The notes beneath the pieces were generated by a model. It saw only the letters and a program-made list of their open reading frames with translations. It was not told the origin of the DNA and made no database searches. Positions 1 to 7,883 of a stretch of 64,000 nt of DNA are shown here, piece after piece; the first letter of the stretch is position 1; the number at the start of each line of letters is the position of its first letter. Origin of the DNA: Rathayibacter sp. VKM Ac-2856 (GTDB lineage: Bacteria; Actinomycetota; Actinomycetes; Actinomycetales; Microbacteriaceae); assembly GCF_013205055.1 (NCBI RefSeq), contig NZ_JABMLF010000003.1, positions 372,001 through 436,000 of the forward strand, written 5' to 3'. Position numbers and translations under genes: made by a program.

Positions 1-190
1 GTCCAGGCACCGCCGCTGTCGGGGCAGTAGGGACGGACACCCCGGCAAGGGGTGCTCCGACCGGCGTGAGGAAGGTGTGGGGACGTCATCGTCGACGGTC
101 CTCTCCGGCTCGTCATCGAACCGCTGAATCGGGGTGGGTCGGGAGGAGCGTCGTGCTGCTCAACCACTGCTCGGTCACTGTAGCGACTTT

Positions 191-204
191 TGTTAACGGT
201 AACA
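191..204 (+). promoter_or_regulatory. LacI-type operator, class A near-copy
   Basis: The 14-mer TGTTAACGGTAACA differs in one base from TGTTCACGGTAACA, which occurs exactly at three other promoters in this window. It is an even palindrome centred on CG, the usual form for LacI-family operators. It lies about 345 bases upstream of the metalloprotease gene. Confidence 0.6.
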
Positions 205-506
205 ATGGCGGAATTCCGGGGATGTCGCACGCCTGGACGGTGCAAGCGCTCTCTCCGCCCGAGGGCGGGGATCCACCCTCCCGGACCCGGATCCCCGGCG
301 TGGATCGCATGACGAGCGGCCCTTGACACCGCGTCGGTGACCGGTCGATGGTTGTCCACGTCAACATCCGGTCAACAGCCGCTCCGCCTCCATCAGAGAG
401 CCCCAGCGCTGCTCGGCCCGCGACGGAACCTTCGGATCACCATCCCGGACGGCTCCGATGCTCCCTCGTGCCGCCTCCGCCGATCAGGAGGCGCGCTCCC
501 GCCGCT

Positions 507-526
507 GGCATCCCTTCGGGGATGCC
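507..526 (+). promoter_or_regulatory. UUCG-tetraloop hairpin in the metalloprotease leader
   Basis: GGCATCCC, loop TTCG, GGGATGCC gives a perfect 8-bp stem closed by a UUCG tetraloop, ending 22 bases before the start codon at 549. It has no T-tract, so it may stabilise the mRNA or affect translation rather than terminate. Confidence 0.6.
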
Positions 527-548
527 GCATGTCTGTGAAAGGCACTCC

Positions 549-1577
549 ATGTCCCGGACAACGAAGTCCCGAATCTCCACGCGCACGATCGGAGCTCTGA
601 TCGTGGCCGTCGTCGGCCTCACGACAGTCGGCGTGAGCACTCCCGCCTCCGCCGCCGGCGCCCCCATCGGCACGGGAGCAGCGCAGGAGATCCGCAATCA
701 GCACAGCAGCATGTGCCTCGACGATTACGAGTTCGCCACGCAGCCCGGCGCAGAGGTGCGCCAGTGGACGTGCGGCGAGACAGCCAACCAGCTCTGGCAG
801 GTCAGCGACCTCGGGAACGGCTACGCCGAGATCAAGAACAAGCACAGCGACCTCTGCCTCGACAACTTCGACTTCGGCACCACGCCCGGCTCTGAAGTGC
901 GCCAGTGGAGCTGCAACGGCAGCACCGCGCAGCAGTGGCGCATCACCTCCGTCGGTGGGGGCTACGCCGAGCTCGCCAACCGCCACAGCAACCTGTGCCT
1001 CGACAACAAGGACTTCGGCCAGCTCGACGGCTCCCTCGTCCAGCAGTGGACCTGCACCGGCTCCAGGGCCCAGCGCTGGGCCCTGACCGACCCGACCGTG
1101 CAGAAGATCACCTACACGCTCAACCGCTCGGCGAACCCGACCGCCGACGAGGCCGACGCCTACGCCCGCATCACCGACGCGATGGACCGCGCTGTCGCCC
1201 GCTACAACCGCCTCAACAACATCGGTCGCCAGCTGACCGTCTCCTACAGCCCCGGCACGCCGACGGCCGACGCGAACATCTACGGCCAGATGCGCTTCGG
1301 CTCGAACCGCACCTACATGGTGGAGGGCACCGCCATGCACGAGATGGCGCACACCGTGGGCGTCGGAACCTCGAACGGCTTCAACCAGAACTGCCAGAAC
1401 AACGGCTGGGTCTCCTCCCAGGCTCTGCTGCGCACCTGGGACGGACCGAACGCCACGCTCAATTGCTCGGGATACCACTTCTACCCCTACGGCCTCAACT
1501 ACAACACCGAGTTCAGCGAGCTGAACTTCGAGCGCCACGTCAAGCTGGTGCAATCCATGCTGAGTGACGGCATGTAG
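549..1577 (+). CDS. Secreted ricin-lectin zinc metalloprotease
   Basis: A 342-residue exported protein. Residues 1-35 are a Sec signal peptide (basic start, hydrophobic core, ASA cleavage site). Residues 40-185 form a ricin B-type beta-trefoil with three repeats, each carrying a CLD motif and a QQW/QLW/QRW-type QxW motif, which suggests carbohydrate binding. The second half contains HEMAHTVGVG with the HExxH zinc site at H264-E265-H268, so it is a probable zincin peptidase; I cannot name the family. I chose ATG 549 because the longer frame from 348 only adds a low-quality arginine/proline stretch before the signal peptide. A 20-bp perfect hairpin follows the gene. A class A operator far upstream suggests control together with the arabinan genes. 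A role on plant glycoproteins is inference. Confidence 0.85.
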   Translation: MSRTTKSRISTRTIGALIVAVVGLTTVGVSTPASAAGAPIGTGAAQEIRNQHSSMCLDDYEFATQPGAEVRQWTCGETANQLWQVSDLGNGYAEIKNKHSDLCLDNFDFGTTPGSEVRQWSCNGSTAQQWRITSVGGGYAELANRHSNLCLDNKDFGQLDGSLVQQWTCTGSRAQRWALTDPTVQKITYTLNRSANPTADEADAYARITDAMDRAVARYNRLNNIGRQLTVSYSPGTPTADANIYGQMRFGSNRTYMVEGTAMHEMAHTVGVGTSNGFNQNCQNNGWVSSQALLRTWDGPNATLNCSGYHFYPYGLNYNTEFSELNFERHVKLVQSMLSDGM

Positions 1578-1630
1578 CACTTACTCCAGACACGTCCGAG
1601 CCGGGCAGGACCACTTGCTCGGGCGTTCCC

Positions 1631-1682
1631 GCGGACGTGCCGGACACCGCACCCTGGGTAGGGCGGTGTCCGGCACGTCCGC
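1631..1682. terminator. Perfect 20-bp inverted repeat after the metalloprotease gene
   Basis: The arms at 1631-1650 and 1663-1682 are perfect reverse complements with a 12-base loop. The hairpin starts about 50 bases after the stop codon, between two convergent genes, so it could serve both directions. There is no T-tract, so termination is inferred. Confidence 0.65.
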
Positions 1683-1847
1683 TTCGTCGTTCATCGATCG
1701 TCTCGCCTCTGCGGCTCCCGCACCTGCGCGTGCGTTCCGTTTGATCACGCACGGCTCGCGACGCCGAGCCTCGGCATCCGCGACGGCGGTGAACGGCAGA
1801 ATCGCCGTCGTGAAGAGCGCGAGAGACGCGGTCCGCCCTGCCCGCGG

Positions 1848-1965
1848 TGTCGATCTCTCGATACGCCCGCTGCGCGGGCTACTCGATCAGCAAGAGAGGC
1901 GGGCTGCTCGACCAGCACGGGGCACATGCCGGTCGAGCAGCCGCGCAGCGGCGCATCGAGACCCG
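1848..1965. repeat. Dispersed CTCGATACGCC/GGCTACTCGA hairpin repeats, cluster 1
   Basis: One unit begins with CTCGATACGCC and ends with GGGCTACTCGATCAGCA around the stem GCCCGC-tgc-GCGGGC. A second unit is in inverse orientation at about 1930-1965 (GGTCGAGCAGCCGCGCAGCGG). The cluster fills the gap between the convergent metalloprotease and GH43 genes. Confidence 0.85.
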
Positions 1966-1968
1966 GTG

Positions 1969-4176
1969 TCAGCAGCCGATGGCCGGGTAGGCGGCCGTCG
2001 TGCGGGCGGTGCGGCCGGCGTCGTCGACGCCGGCGCCCGTCACCGTCGCCGAGCCCGCGGCGAGCGCCGGCTGGCGCACCGTGAAGCTCGCCGTGGCGTT
2101 CCTGCCGCCGGCCACGCCCGGGAAGGTCTTCGTGCCCGCGACGGTCGTGACGGTGATGTCGGCCGGCAGGTCGTCGGTGTTCTTCACGGTCGTGGTGAGC
2201 ACCGGCTTCCCCGCCACGCAGCGCACCGTCGAGGTGGCCGCGAGCTGCAGCGCGACCGGCGCCGCCGGGGCACCGAGCGAGACGCGGAAGCGCTGGCAGT
2301 CGTTGTTCAGCACGCTCCACTGGCCGATCCGGGTGCCGTTCTGCGCCGAGCAGTTCGACAGGTCGAGCGCCTTGCCGCTGTGCACGGCGCGGAGCTCGAC
2401 GGTGCCGTCGTTGCCGGGGCGCAGGTTCCAGCTGCTGCCCGTGACCCCGCACGCGCCCTGGCTGACGGTCGCGCCGTCGGCCGTGGAGCCCGCGGTGACC
2501 GCGAGGCACTTCGCCGCGGCCGACACCGGGTGGATCTCGACGGCGCCGGCGGCGGCCGCCGTGAACGTCGCGCGCTGGCACGGTGAGCCGAGCCACTCCT
2601 GCTGCTGCAGCACCGCGCCGTCGGCGGTGGAGCAGCCGGGCAGGTCGAAGGCCTTGCCGGTGACCAGCGAGGTGACCGCGACCGCGCCGACCGGGCGCAG
2701 CGCCCACTCCTGCGAGGCGGCGGTGCTCGGTGCCGACTGGCGGATCGCACCCGAGACGGCGTCGAGCGCCTTCCCGCTGGTGCGGTTCGTCAGCGTCGAC
2801 CAGCCGCCGGAGCCGGGGGCGACCGTCCACTGCTGGCAGCCGGTCGTCAGCCACGCCGACTGCTGCAGGGCCGCGCCGGCGGCGGTGGAGCAGCCGACCG
2901 GTCCGAGCGACTTACCGCTGCTCGCGTTCACGACGCGCAGGTGCCCGTCGCCGGTGCTGTCCAGGGTCCAGCTCGCGCGGGGCGTGGTGCAGGAGCCCTG
3001 CACGACGCCGGCGCCGTCACCGCTCTGCGCGGAGGAGACCGTGGCGCAGAGGCCGGTGCTGCGGCTGACCAGCTGCCAGGCCGCACCCTCGACCCGTGCC
3101 GTGATCGGCGCGTTCTCGCCGCTGGGCACGGGGATCCGGGCGGCGGTGCCGAGCGGAGTGCCGAAGTCGGGCTCGCCCTCGGCGGTCCAGTCCACGAGGT
3201 GCGCGCGGGCCGAGCGCTCGCGGCCGCAGCCGCCGTCGGGGCGGTCGTTCGCGTGGTACAGGTTCCAGGTCTCGGTGCCGTCGGGCGAGGTGAAGAAGTC
3301 GTTGTGCCCGGTGCCGTACTCGCCGTTCGCCTTCGAGAAGACCGGTCCGTCGCTCTTCGTCCAGGAGGAGGCGAGCACCGGGTCGCCGGTGCCGTCGTAC
3401 TCGAGGGTGCCGAGCTGGTAGTCCTCGGTGCCGCAGAAGCTCGCCGAGTAGACGATCCAGGTGCGGCCGTCCTTCTGCAGCGGGATCGGCCCCTCGTTCA
3501 CCGGGACGCCGATGGTCTCCCACGGCTCGACCGGCTCCGACAGCACGTTCTGCGGGCCCGAGATCGTCCACGGGTCGGACATCCGCGCGATGTAGTCGCT
3601 CTGCAGGCCGTTACCCGGCTGGAACGCCGACCAGGTCATGAAGAGCTCGCCGTTCAGCTGCAGGTAGGCGCCGTCGATGTTCCAGGCATCGGTCGGCACC
3701 GGGCGGCCCTTGTAGGTGTACGGACCCATCGGGTCGTCGCCCGCGCTCTCGATCACCTGGAGGTGCTGGCGGTCGAAGTTGCCCGCGGTCCCCATCGTGT
3801 ACATCAGGTACCAGCGCCAGCCGTTCGGGCCCTGGAGCCGCTGCAGCTCGGGCGCCCACATGTTCGCGTTCCGCCCGGGGTTCGTGTCGGAGTAGACGGT
3901 CACCGGAGTGGCGGTGCCGAGCCCGGCGAGCGTCGGCGATTTGCGCATCACGACGCGGTCGTCCCAGGTGGTGGCGACCAGGTAGTAGTTGCCGTCGTGG
4001 AACTCGATCGTCGGGTCGGCCGTGTCCGCCTCGATCGGGTTGGTGAAGGTCGGCTCGCCGATCGCCGCGGCGGGGCTCGCGACGAGGAGCGGCAGCGCGA
4101 GGACCGCGGCCAGCAGGATCAGGAGGCCGGCGATCAGCCGGCGGCGCAGGCCCGGTGCGGGCGCGGTCAGATGCAT
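1969..4176 (-). CDS. Secreted GH43 arabinosidase-type enzyme with ricin lectin modules
   Basis: A 735-residue exported glycosidase, probably removing or cutting arabinofuranosyl chains. It has a signal peptide to about residue 38. The GH43 five-blade propeller spans about 40-345, with the base aspartate in the ADPT motif (D54), the MWAPEL strand, a NIDGAY aspartate and the VNEGP glutamate that fits the general acid. Residues 355-640 hold ricin-type lectin repeats with several QxW motifs. The last 90 residues, with two cysteines, resemble the C-terminus of the double-GH43 protein at 27700. I chose the ATG at 4176 (GGAG eight bases upstream); the longer frame from 4263 would put the operator inside the gene. 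It is divergent from the GH36 gene and its promoter overlaps a class A operator. The substrate is inferred. Confidence 0.9.
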   Translation of the reverse strand: MHLTAPAPGLRRRLIAGLLILLAAVLALPLLVASPAAAIGEPTFTNPIEADTADPTIEFHDGNYYLVATTWDDRVVMRKSPTLAGLGTATPVTVYSDTNPGRNANMWAPELQRLQGPNGWRWYLMYTMGTAGNFDRQHLQVIESAGDDPMGPYTYKGRPVPTDAWNIDGAYLQLNGELFMTWSAFQPGNGLQSDYIARMSDPWTISGPQNVLSEPVEPWETIGVPVNEGPIPLQKDGRTWIVYSASFCGTEDYQLGTLEYDGTGDPVLASSWTKSDGPVFSKANGEYGTGHNDFFTSPDGTETWNLYHANDRPDGGCGRERSARAHLVDWTAEGEPDFGTPLGTAARIPVPSGENAPITARVEGAAWQLVSRSTGLCATVSSAQSGDGAGVVQGSCTTPRASWTLDSTGDGHLRVVNASSGKSLGPVGCSTAAGAALQQSAWLTTGCQQWTVAPGSGGWSTLTNRTSGKALDAVSGAIRQSAPSTAASQEWALRPVGAVAVTSLVTGKAFDLPGCSTADGAVLQQQEWLGSPCQRATFTAAAAGAVEIHPVSAAAKCLAVTAGSTADGATVSQGACGVTGSSWNLRPGNDGTVELRAVHSGKALDLSNCSAQNGTRIGQWSVLNNDCQRFRVSLGAPAAPVALQLAATSTVRCVAGKPVLTTTVKNTDDLPADITVTTVAGTKTFPGVAGGRNATASFTVRQPALAAGSATVTGAGVDDAGRTARTTAAYPAIGC

Positions 4177-4256
4177 GAAGGACTCCGTCGTCGATCGTGA
4201 TGCGGGCGCACCCGGACGGCCGCGAGAGGGCGGTCGAGAGAGCCGGGGCGAGAATT

Positions 4257-4291
4257 TGTTCACGGTAACAGCGGGGCTTGCGCAAGGTCAA
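4257..4291 (-). promoter_or_regulatory. GH43 promoter with class A operator
   Basis: On the minus strand TTGACC (4291-4286), an 18-base spacer and TACCGT (4267-4262) give a plausible sigma-A promoter. The -10 element lies inside the palindromic operator TGTTCACGGTAACA (4257-4270, plus-strand reading). A LacI-type repressor bound here would block RNA polymerase. The exact 14-mer recurs at 22476 and, inverted, at 27626. Confidence 0.7.
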
Positions 4292-4323
4292 ACCCCCCTC
4301 GGCTCCTTCCGCGGATGCCCGGT

Positions 4324-4391
4324 CGAAACGTTTCGCCCCCGGGTCTTGATCGCGCGATCACCCCCGCCTAGAGTCCGAGGAGAACGTTTCG
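4324..4391 (+). promoter_or_regulatory. GH36 promoter flanked by two class B operators
   Basis: TTGATC (4346-4351), a 17-base spacer and TAGAGT (4369-4374) form a good promoter. It is bracketed by the perfect palindrome CGAAACGTTTCG at 4324-4335 and a half-degenerate copy ending in AACGTTTCG at 4380-4391, with centres 56 bp apart. Paired operators around a promoter are typical for LacI-family repressors acting by looping or blocking. The LacI gene just downstream of GH36 is the nearest candidate regulator. Confidence 0.7.
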
Positions 4392-4437
4392 TGCTCCGAG
4401 TCCCCCGCGGAGCATCTCCGACCAGAGAGACGACCGC

Positions 4438-6558
4438 ATGGCACCGGCGCACCCCCTGTTCTGGCGCGCCGCGCGGCTGGAGCTCGAGTTCCGCCACTCC
4501 CCCGAGGCGCCCGTGAGCCTGGCCCGGCTCGTCGCCGGGGAGCTGGAGATCTGCTTCGACCGTCCGCTGCCCCTCGTCGGGATCCTCACCGCCGGCCGCG
4601 GCCACGTCACCTCGACCGACCGCCTCGTGCAGACCGCGATCGGCGACTCCCTCCGCTACCTCTCGCACGAGTCCGAGCCCGGCGTCGCGCTGCGCATCGT
4701 CTCGGCGAGCGCCGACGGCGTGCGCGCGACGACCGTCCTCGAGGCCCTCGACGGCGCCCTCCGCGTGAGCACCGAGGTCGAGAACGCGGGCGATGAGCGG
4801 ATCCTGCTCACCGCCGTCACCAGCTGGGCGATGCCCCTCGGCACCCGGCTCGATGTCGGCGCCGCCGCCGATCCCGCCGCCGACTGGGAGCTGCTGGAGG
4901 GGCGGAGCGAGTGGCTCGGCGAGGGCCGCTGGCAGGCCCGGGAGCTGCGCGAGCTGCTGCCCGACCTGCATCCCGAGCACACCGCGCAGCCGCCGCGCGA
5001 GTCGGTCGTCCGCACGGCCACGGGCACCTGGTCGACCGGCGGCCCGCTCCCCCTGGCGGCTCTCCGCTCGCGGCGGCAGGACGTGACCTGGCTCTGCGAG
5101 GTCGCGCACAGCGGGCCGTGGCGCTGGGAGGTCGGCGAGCAGATCGGCGACGCCTACCTCGCCGTCTCCGGCCCCACGGACCGGGACCACCAGTGGTCGC
5201 AGCTCCTCGCGCCGGGCGAGTCCTTCACCTCGGTGCCGGCCCTGCTCGCCGTCGGCACCGATCTCGAGCACGCCGCCGCGGCGCTCACCCGGGCGAAGCG
5301 GGCGGCGCGGCGCGCGCATCCCGACGACCGCCGGCCGGCCGTCGTCTACAACGACTACCTCAACACCCTCGTCGGCGACCCCACCACCGAGCGGCTCCTC
5401 CCGCTCGTCGCCGCGGCGGCCGAGGTCGGCGCCGAGACCTTCTGCATCGACGCCGGCTGGTACGCCGACACCGAGTCCTGGTGGGACACGGTGGGCGAGT
5501 GGACGCCGTCGACCCGGCGCTTCCCCGGCGGCCTCGGCGAGGTCGTCGACGCGATCCGCGGCCACGGCATGGTGCCCGGGCTCTGGCTCGAGCCCGAGGT
5601 GATCGGCACCGGCAGCCCCCTCGCGCGGACCCTGCCGGAGGAGGCGTTCCTCTCCCGCTCGGGCGTCCGGGTGGAGGAGAGCGGCCGGTTCCACCTCGAT
5701 CTGCGCCATCCTGCGGCCCGCGCGCACCTCGACGAGACGGTCGACCGCCTCGTGCGCGACTTCGGCATCGGCTACCTCAAGCTCGACTACAACATCGATC
5801 CGGGGCCGGGCACCGACCGCGCGGCGTCGAGCGCCGGAGCCGGGCTGCTCGGGCACGCCCGCGCGCACCTCGACTGGATCGACGGCGTCCTCGACCGCCA
5901 CCCGCGGCTGGTGCTCGAGAACTGCGCCTCGGGAGCCATGCGCGCCGACTCCGCCCTGCTCGCCCGGATGCAGCTGCAGTCGACCTCCGACCAGGAGGAT
6001 CCGCTGCTCGCTCCGGCCATCGCCGCCGCCGCACCGCTCTCGATGCTGCCCGAGCAGGCCGCGAACTGGGCCTGCCCGCAGCCGGAGATGAGCGACGAGG
6101 CGATCGCCTTCACCCTGGTGACGGGGCTCGCGGGCCGCTTCCACCTCACCGGCCACCTGGACAGGATGACGGCGGAGCAGCGCGCCCTCGTCGCGGAGGC
6201 GGTGCGGACGGCCGCGGAGCTGCGGCCGCACCTGATCGCCTCGGTGCCGCTCTGGCCGCTCGGCCTGCCCGGCTGGACCGACCGCTGGGTCGCGTCGGCG
6301 CTGCAGGCACCGGGTGCGACGGGCTCGATCGTGCTCTCGCTGTGGGACCGCGGCGACGAGCCGGGCGAGACGACCCTCGCCTTCCCGGGCCTGCTCGGCC
6401 GCGCGGTCCGGGTGCGGACGGCCTTCCCCGCCGGCCTGCCCGCCTGGGACACGAGCTGGGACGCGGGCGCGGGCCTGCTCACCGTCCGCTCCGCCGGCCG
6501 CGAGCCCGGGGCGCGCACGCTGGTGCTGGACGTCGCGGACCGAGCGCCGCGACCCTGA
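4438..6558 (+). CDS. GH36 alpha-galactosidase
   Basis: A 706-residue enzyme of normal GH36 length without a signal peptide, so it should act on imported alpha-galactosides such as raffinose-type or galactan-derived oligosaccharides. An N-terminal beta-sandwich domain is followed by the TIM barrel. Family landmarks are FCIDAGWY, the nucleophile D450 in YLKLDYN and the acid/base D518 in QSTSDQED. The C-terminal beta domain ends in a short proline/arginine tail. The ATG at 4438 sits just behind the operator-flanked promoter. The LacI regulator gene begins 145 bases after the stop, which suggests a local regulator-target pair. Confidence 0.93.
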   Translation: MAPAHPLFWRAARLELEFRHSPEAPVSLARLVAGELEICFDRPLPLVGILTAGRGHVTSTDRLVQTAIGDSLRYLSHESEPGVALRIVSASADGVRATTVLEALDGALRVSTEVENAGDERILLTAVTSWAMPLGTRLDVGAAADPAADWELLEGRSEWLGEGRWQARELRELLPDLHPEHTAQPPRESVVRTATGTWSTGGPLPLAALRSRRQDVTWLCEVAHSGPWRWEVGEQIGDAYLAVSGPTDRDHQWSQLLAPGESFTSVPALLAVGTDLEHAAAALTRAKRAARRAHPDDRRPAVVYNDYLNTLVGDPTTERLLPLVAAAAEVGAETFCIDAGWYADTESWWDTVGEWTPSTRRFPGGLGEVVDAIRGHGMVPGLWLEPEVIGTGSPLARTLPEEAFLSRSGVRVEESGRFHLDLRHPAARAHLDETVDRLVRDFGIGYLKLDYNIDPGPGTDRAASSAGAGLLGHARAHLDWIDGVLDRHPRLVLENCASGAMRADSALLARMQLQSTSDQEDPLLAPAIAAAAPLSMLPEQAANWACPQPEMSDEAIAFTLVTGLAGRFHLTGHLDRMTAEQRALVAEAVRTAAELRPHLIASVPLWPLGLPGWTDRWVASALQAPGATGSIVLSLWDRGDEPGETTLAFPGLLGRAVRVRTAFPAGLPAWDTSWDAGAGLLTVRSAGREPGARTLVLDVADRAPRP

Positions 6559-6703
6559 GCGCCGCGGGCCGGGAGGCGCCCGACTGCGGTGCCCCGGGCC
6601 CCGCTTGGCTATGCTGATCGGACCCGCGATGTCGAGCCCTCGTCATCCCGCCGCACCGAGGGTGCCCGGCTCTCCCCCCAGGGGAGCGGAGGAGGTCCGC
6701 GCC

Positions 6704-7705
6704 ATGGCCGATCGGCCCAACCTCCGGCATGTCGCCGCGGTCGCCGGGGTCTCGCACATGACGGTGTCCCGCGTGCTCAGCGGGCATCCGAACATCAAGG
6801 AGTCGACGCGGCAGAAGGTCCTCGAGGCCGTCTCCGAGCTCGACTACCGCCCCAACATCGCGGCCCGCTCGCTCGTCACCCAGCGCACCGACCGCATCGG
6901 CGTGATGATCGAGAGCGGCGCCGAGTTCGGTCCGTCGAGCACCCTCCGCGCCATCGAGCGCGCCGCCCGCGAGAAGGGCTACTCCGTCACCTCGGTCGCG
7001 CTGCGCGACGACCAGGACATGACCCCGGTCGACGCGATCAGGCACCTCTCCGGCCTCGGGATCGACGCGCTCTGCGTGATCGCCCCGCGCTCCTCCTCCG
7101 TCGCCACGCTGCGCACCGTCGAGATCGGCGTGCCGACCCTGGTCGTCAAGTCCGACAAGGACGCGAACTTCCTCACCGTCTCGGTCGACCAGCAGGCCGG
7201 CATGAGCCAGGCCGTCGACCACCTCGCCTCGCTCGGGCACCGCGACGTCCTGCACATGTCCGGCCCGCTCGACTGGCTCGACGCGCGCGCCCGCGAGCGC
7301 GCCTTCCACAGCCGGGCGAAGGCGTGGGGAATGCGCGAGCGCCCGATCGTCGTCGGCGACTGGACGCCCGACTCCGGCTACGAGTTCGCGCGGAGCCTGC
7401 AGTCGGTGCCGGAGTTCACGGCGATGGTGGTCGCGAACGACGAGATGGCGCTCGGCGTCATCCACGGCCTCGTCGAGCGGGGCATCCGGGTGCCGCAGGA
7501 CGTCAGCGTCGTCGGCTTCGACGACCTGCCGACGGCCCGGCACTTCCTCCCGCCGCTGACGACCGTGCGGCAGGACTTCGACAAGCTCGGCACCACCGTC
7601 GCCGAGGTGATCCACGCGCGGATCCGCGGCCAGGAGATCCCGCAGCGCACCCGCATCCCCACCGAGCTCGTGGTGCGCGAGTCGACGGCGCCGCCGAGGG
7701 CCTGA
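6704..7705 (+). CDS. LacI-family transcriptional regulator
   Basis: A 333-residue regulator with the standard LacI layout. The N-terminal helix-turn-helix and hinge helix (NLRHVAAVAGVSHMTVSRVLSG, then YRPNIAARSL) cover residues 1-60. A periplasmic-binding-protein-like sugar-sensing domain with the VVGFDDLP motif covers the rest. ATG 6704 is preceded by GGAGGAGG at good spacing; the open frame extends further upstream but without such a site. Position between the GH36 and sugar-ABC ATPase genes suggests it controls galactoside or pectin genes. Whether it binds the class B motif, the class A motif or neither cannot be read from sequence alone. Confidence 0.93.
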   Translation: MADRPNLRHVAAVAGVSHMTVSRVLSGHPNIKESTRQKVLEAVSELDYRPNIAARSLVTQRTDRIGVMIESGAEFGPSSTLRAIERAAREKGYSVTSVALRDDQDMTPVDAIRHLSGLGIDALCVIAPRSSSVATLRTVEIGVPTLVVKSDKDANFLTVSVDQQAGMSQAVDHLASLGHRDVLHMSGPLDWLDARARERAFHSRAKAWGMRERPIVVGDWTPDSGYEFARSLQSVPEFTAMVVANDEMALGVIHGLVERGIRVPQDVSVVGFDDLPTARHFLPPLTTVRQDFDKLGTTVAEVIHARIRGQEIPQRTRIPTELVVRESTAPPRA

Positions 7706-7883
7706 CCGCAGCACCGCAGCGCAGCGCCCGACCGCGCGACCTGACCACAAGGCCGAGCGCGGGGCCCGAGCGCGCAACCCGAGCACAAGGGCCCGATCGG
7801 CTCCGCTCCGACCGCGTATCATCGGCGGCACCCCTGGCGCGGCGCCCCCCGGCGCCGCATCGCACACGACCCGAGGACGGCCC

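Larger units (their letters stand above)
1..548. other. Left-edge intergenic region and leader of the metalloprotease gene
   Basis: I see no convincing gene here; the short open frames on both strands lack a ribosome binding site and resemble no family. A small hairpin (CACCCC at 38-43, GGGGTG at 49-54) may end a gene lying to the left of the window. The region carries a LacI-type operator at 191-204 and a UUCG hairpin at 507-526, described separately. The distance from the operator to the next start codon is about 345 bases, so either the leader is long or the operator serves something else. Confidence 0.6.

Noticed and set aside
323-351. TTGACA at 323 as a promoter for the metalloprotease
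   Set aside because: The sequence 17 bases downstream (CGATGG) is a poor -10 box; it cannot be called without transcript data.
4177-4263. Longer N-terminus for the GH43 protein
   Set aside because: It would place the operator and -10 box inside the coding region and bury the signal peptide 29 residues inside the protein.
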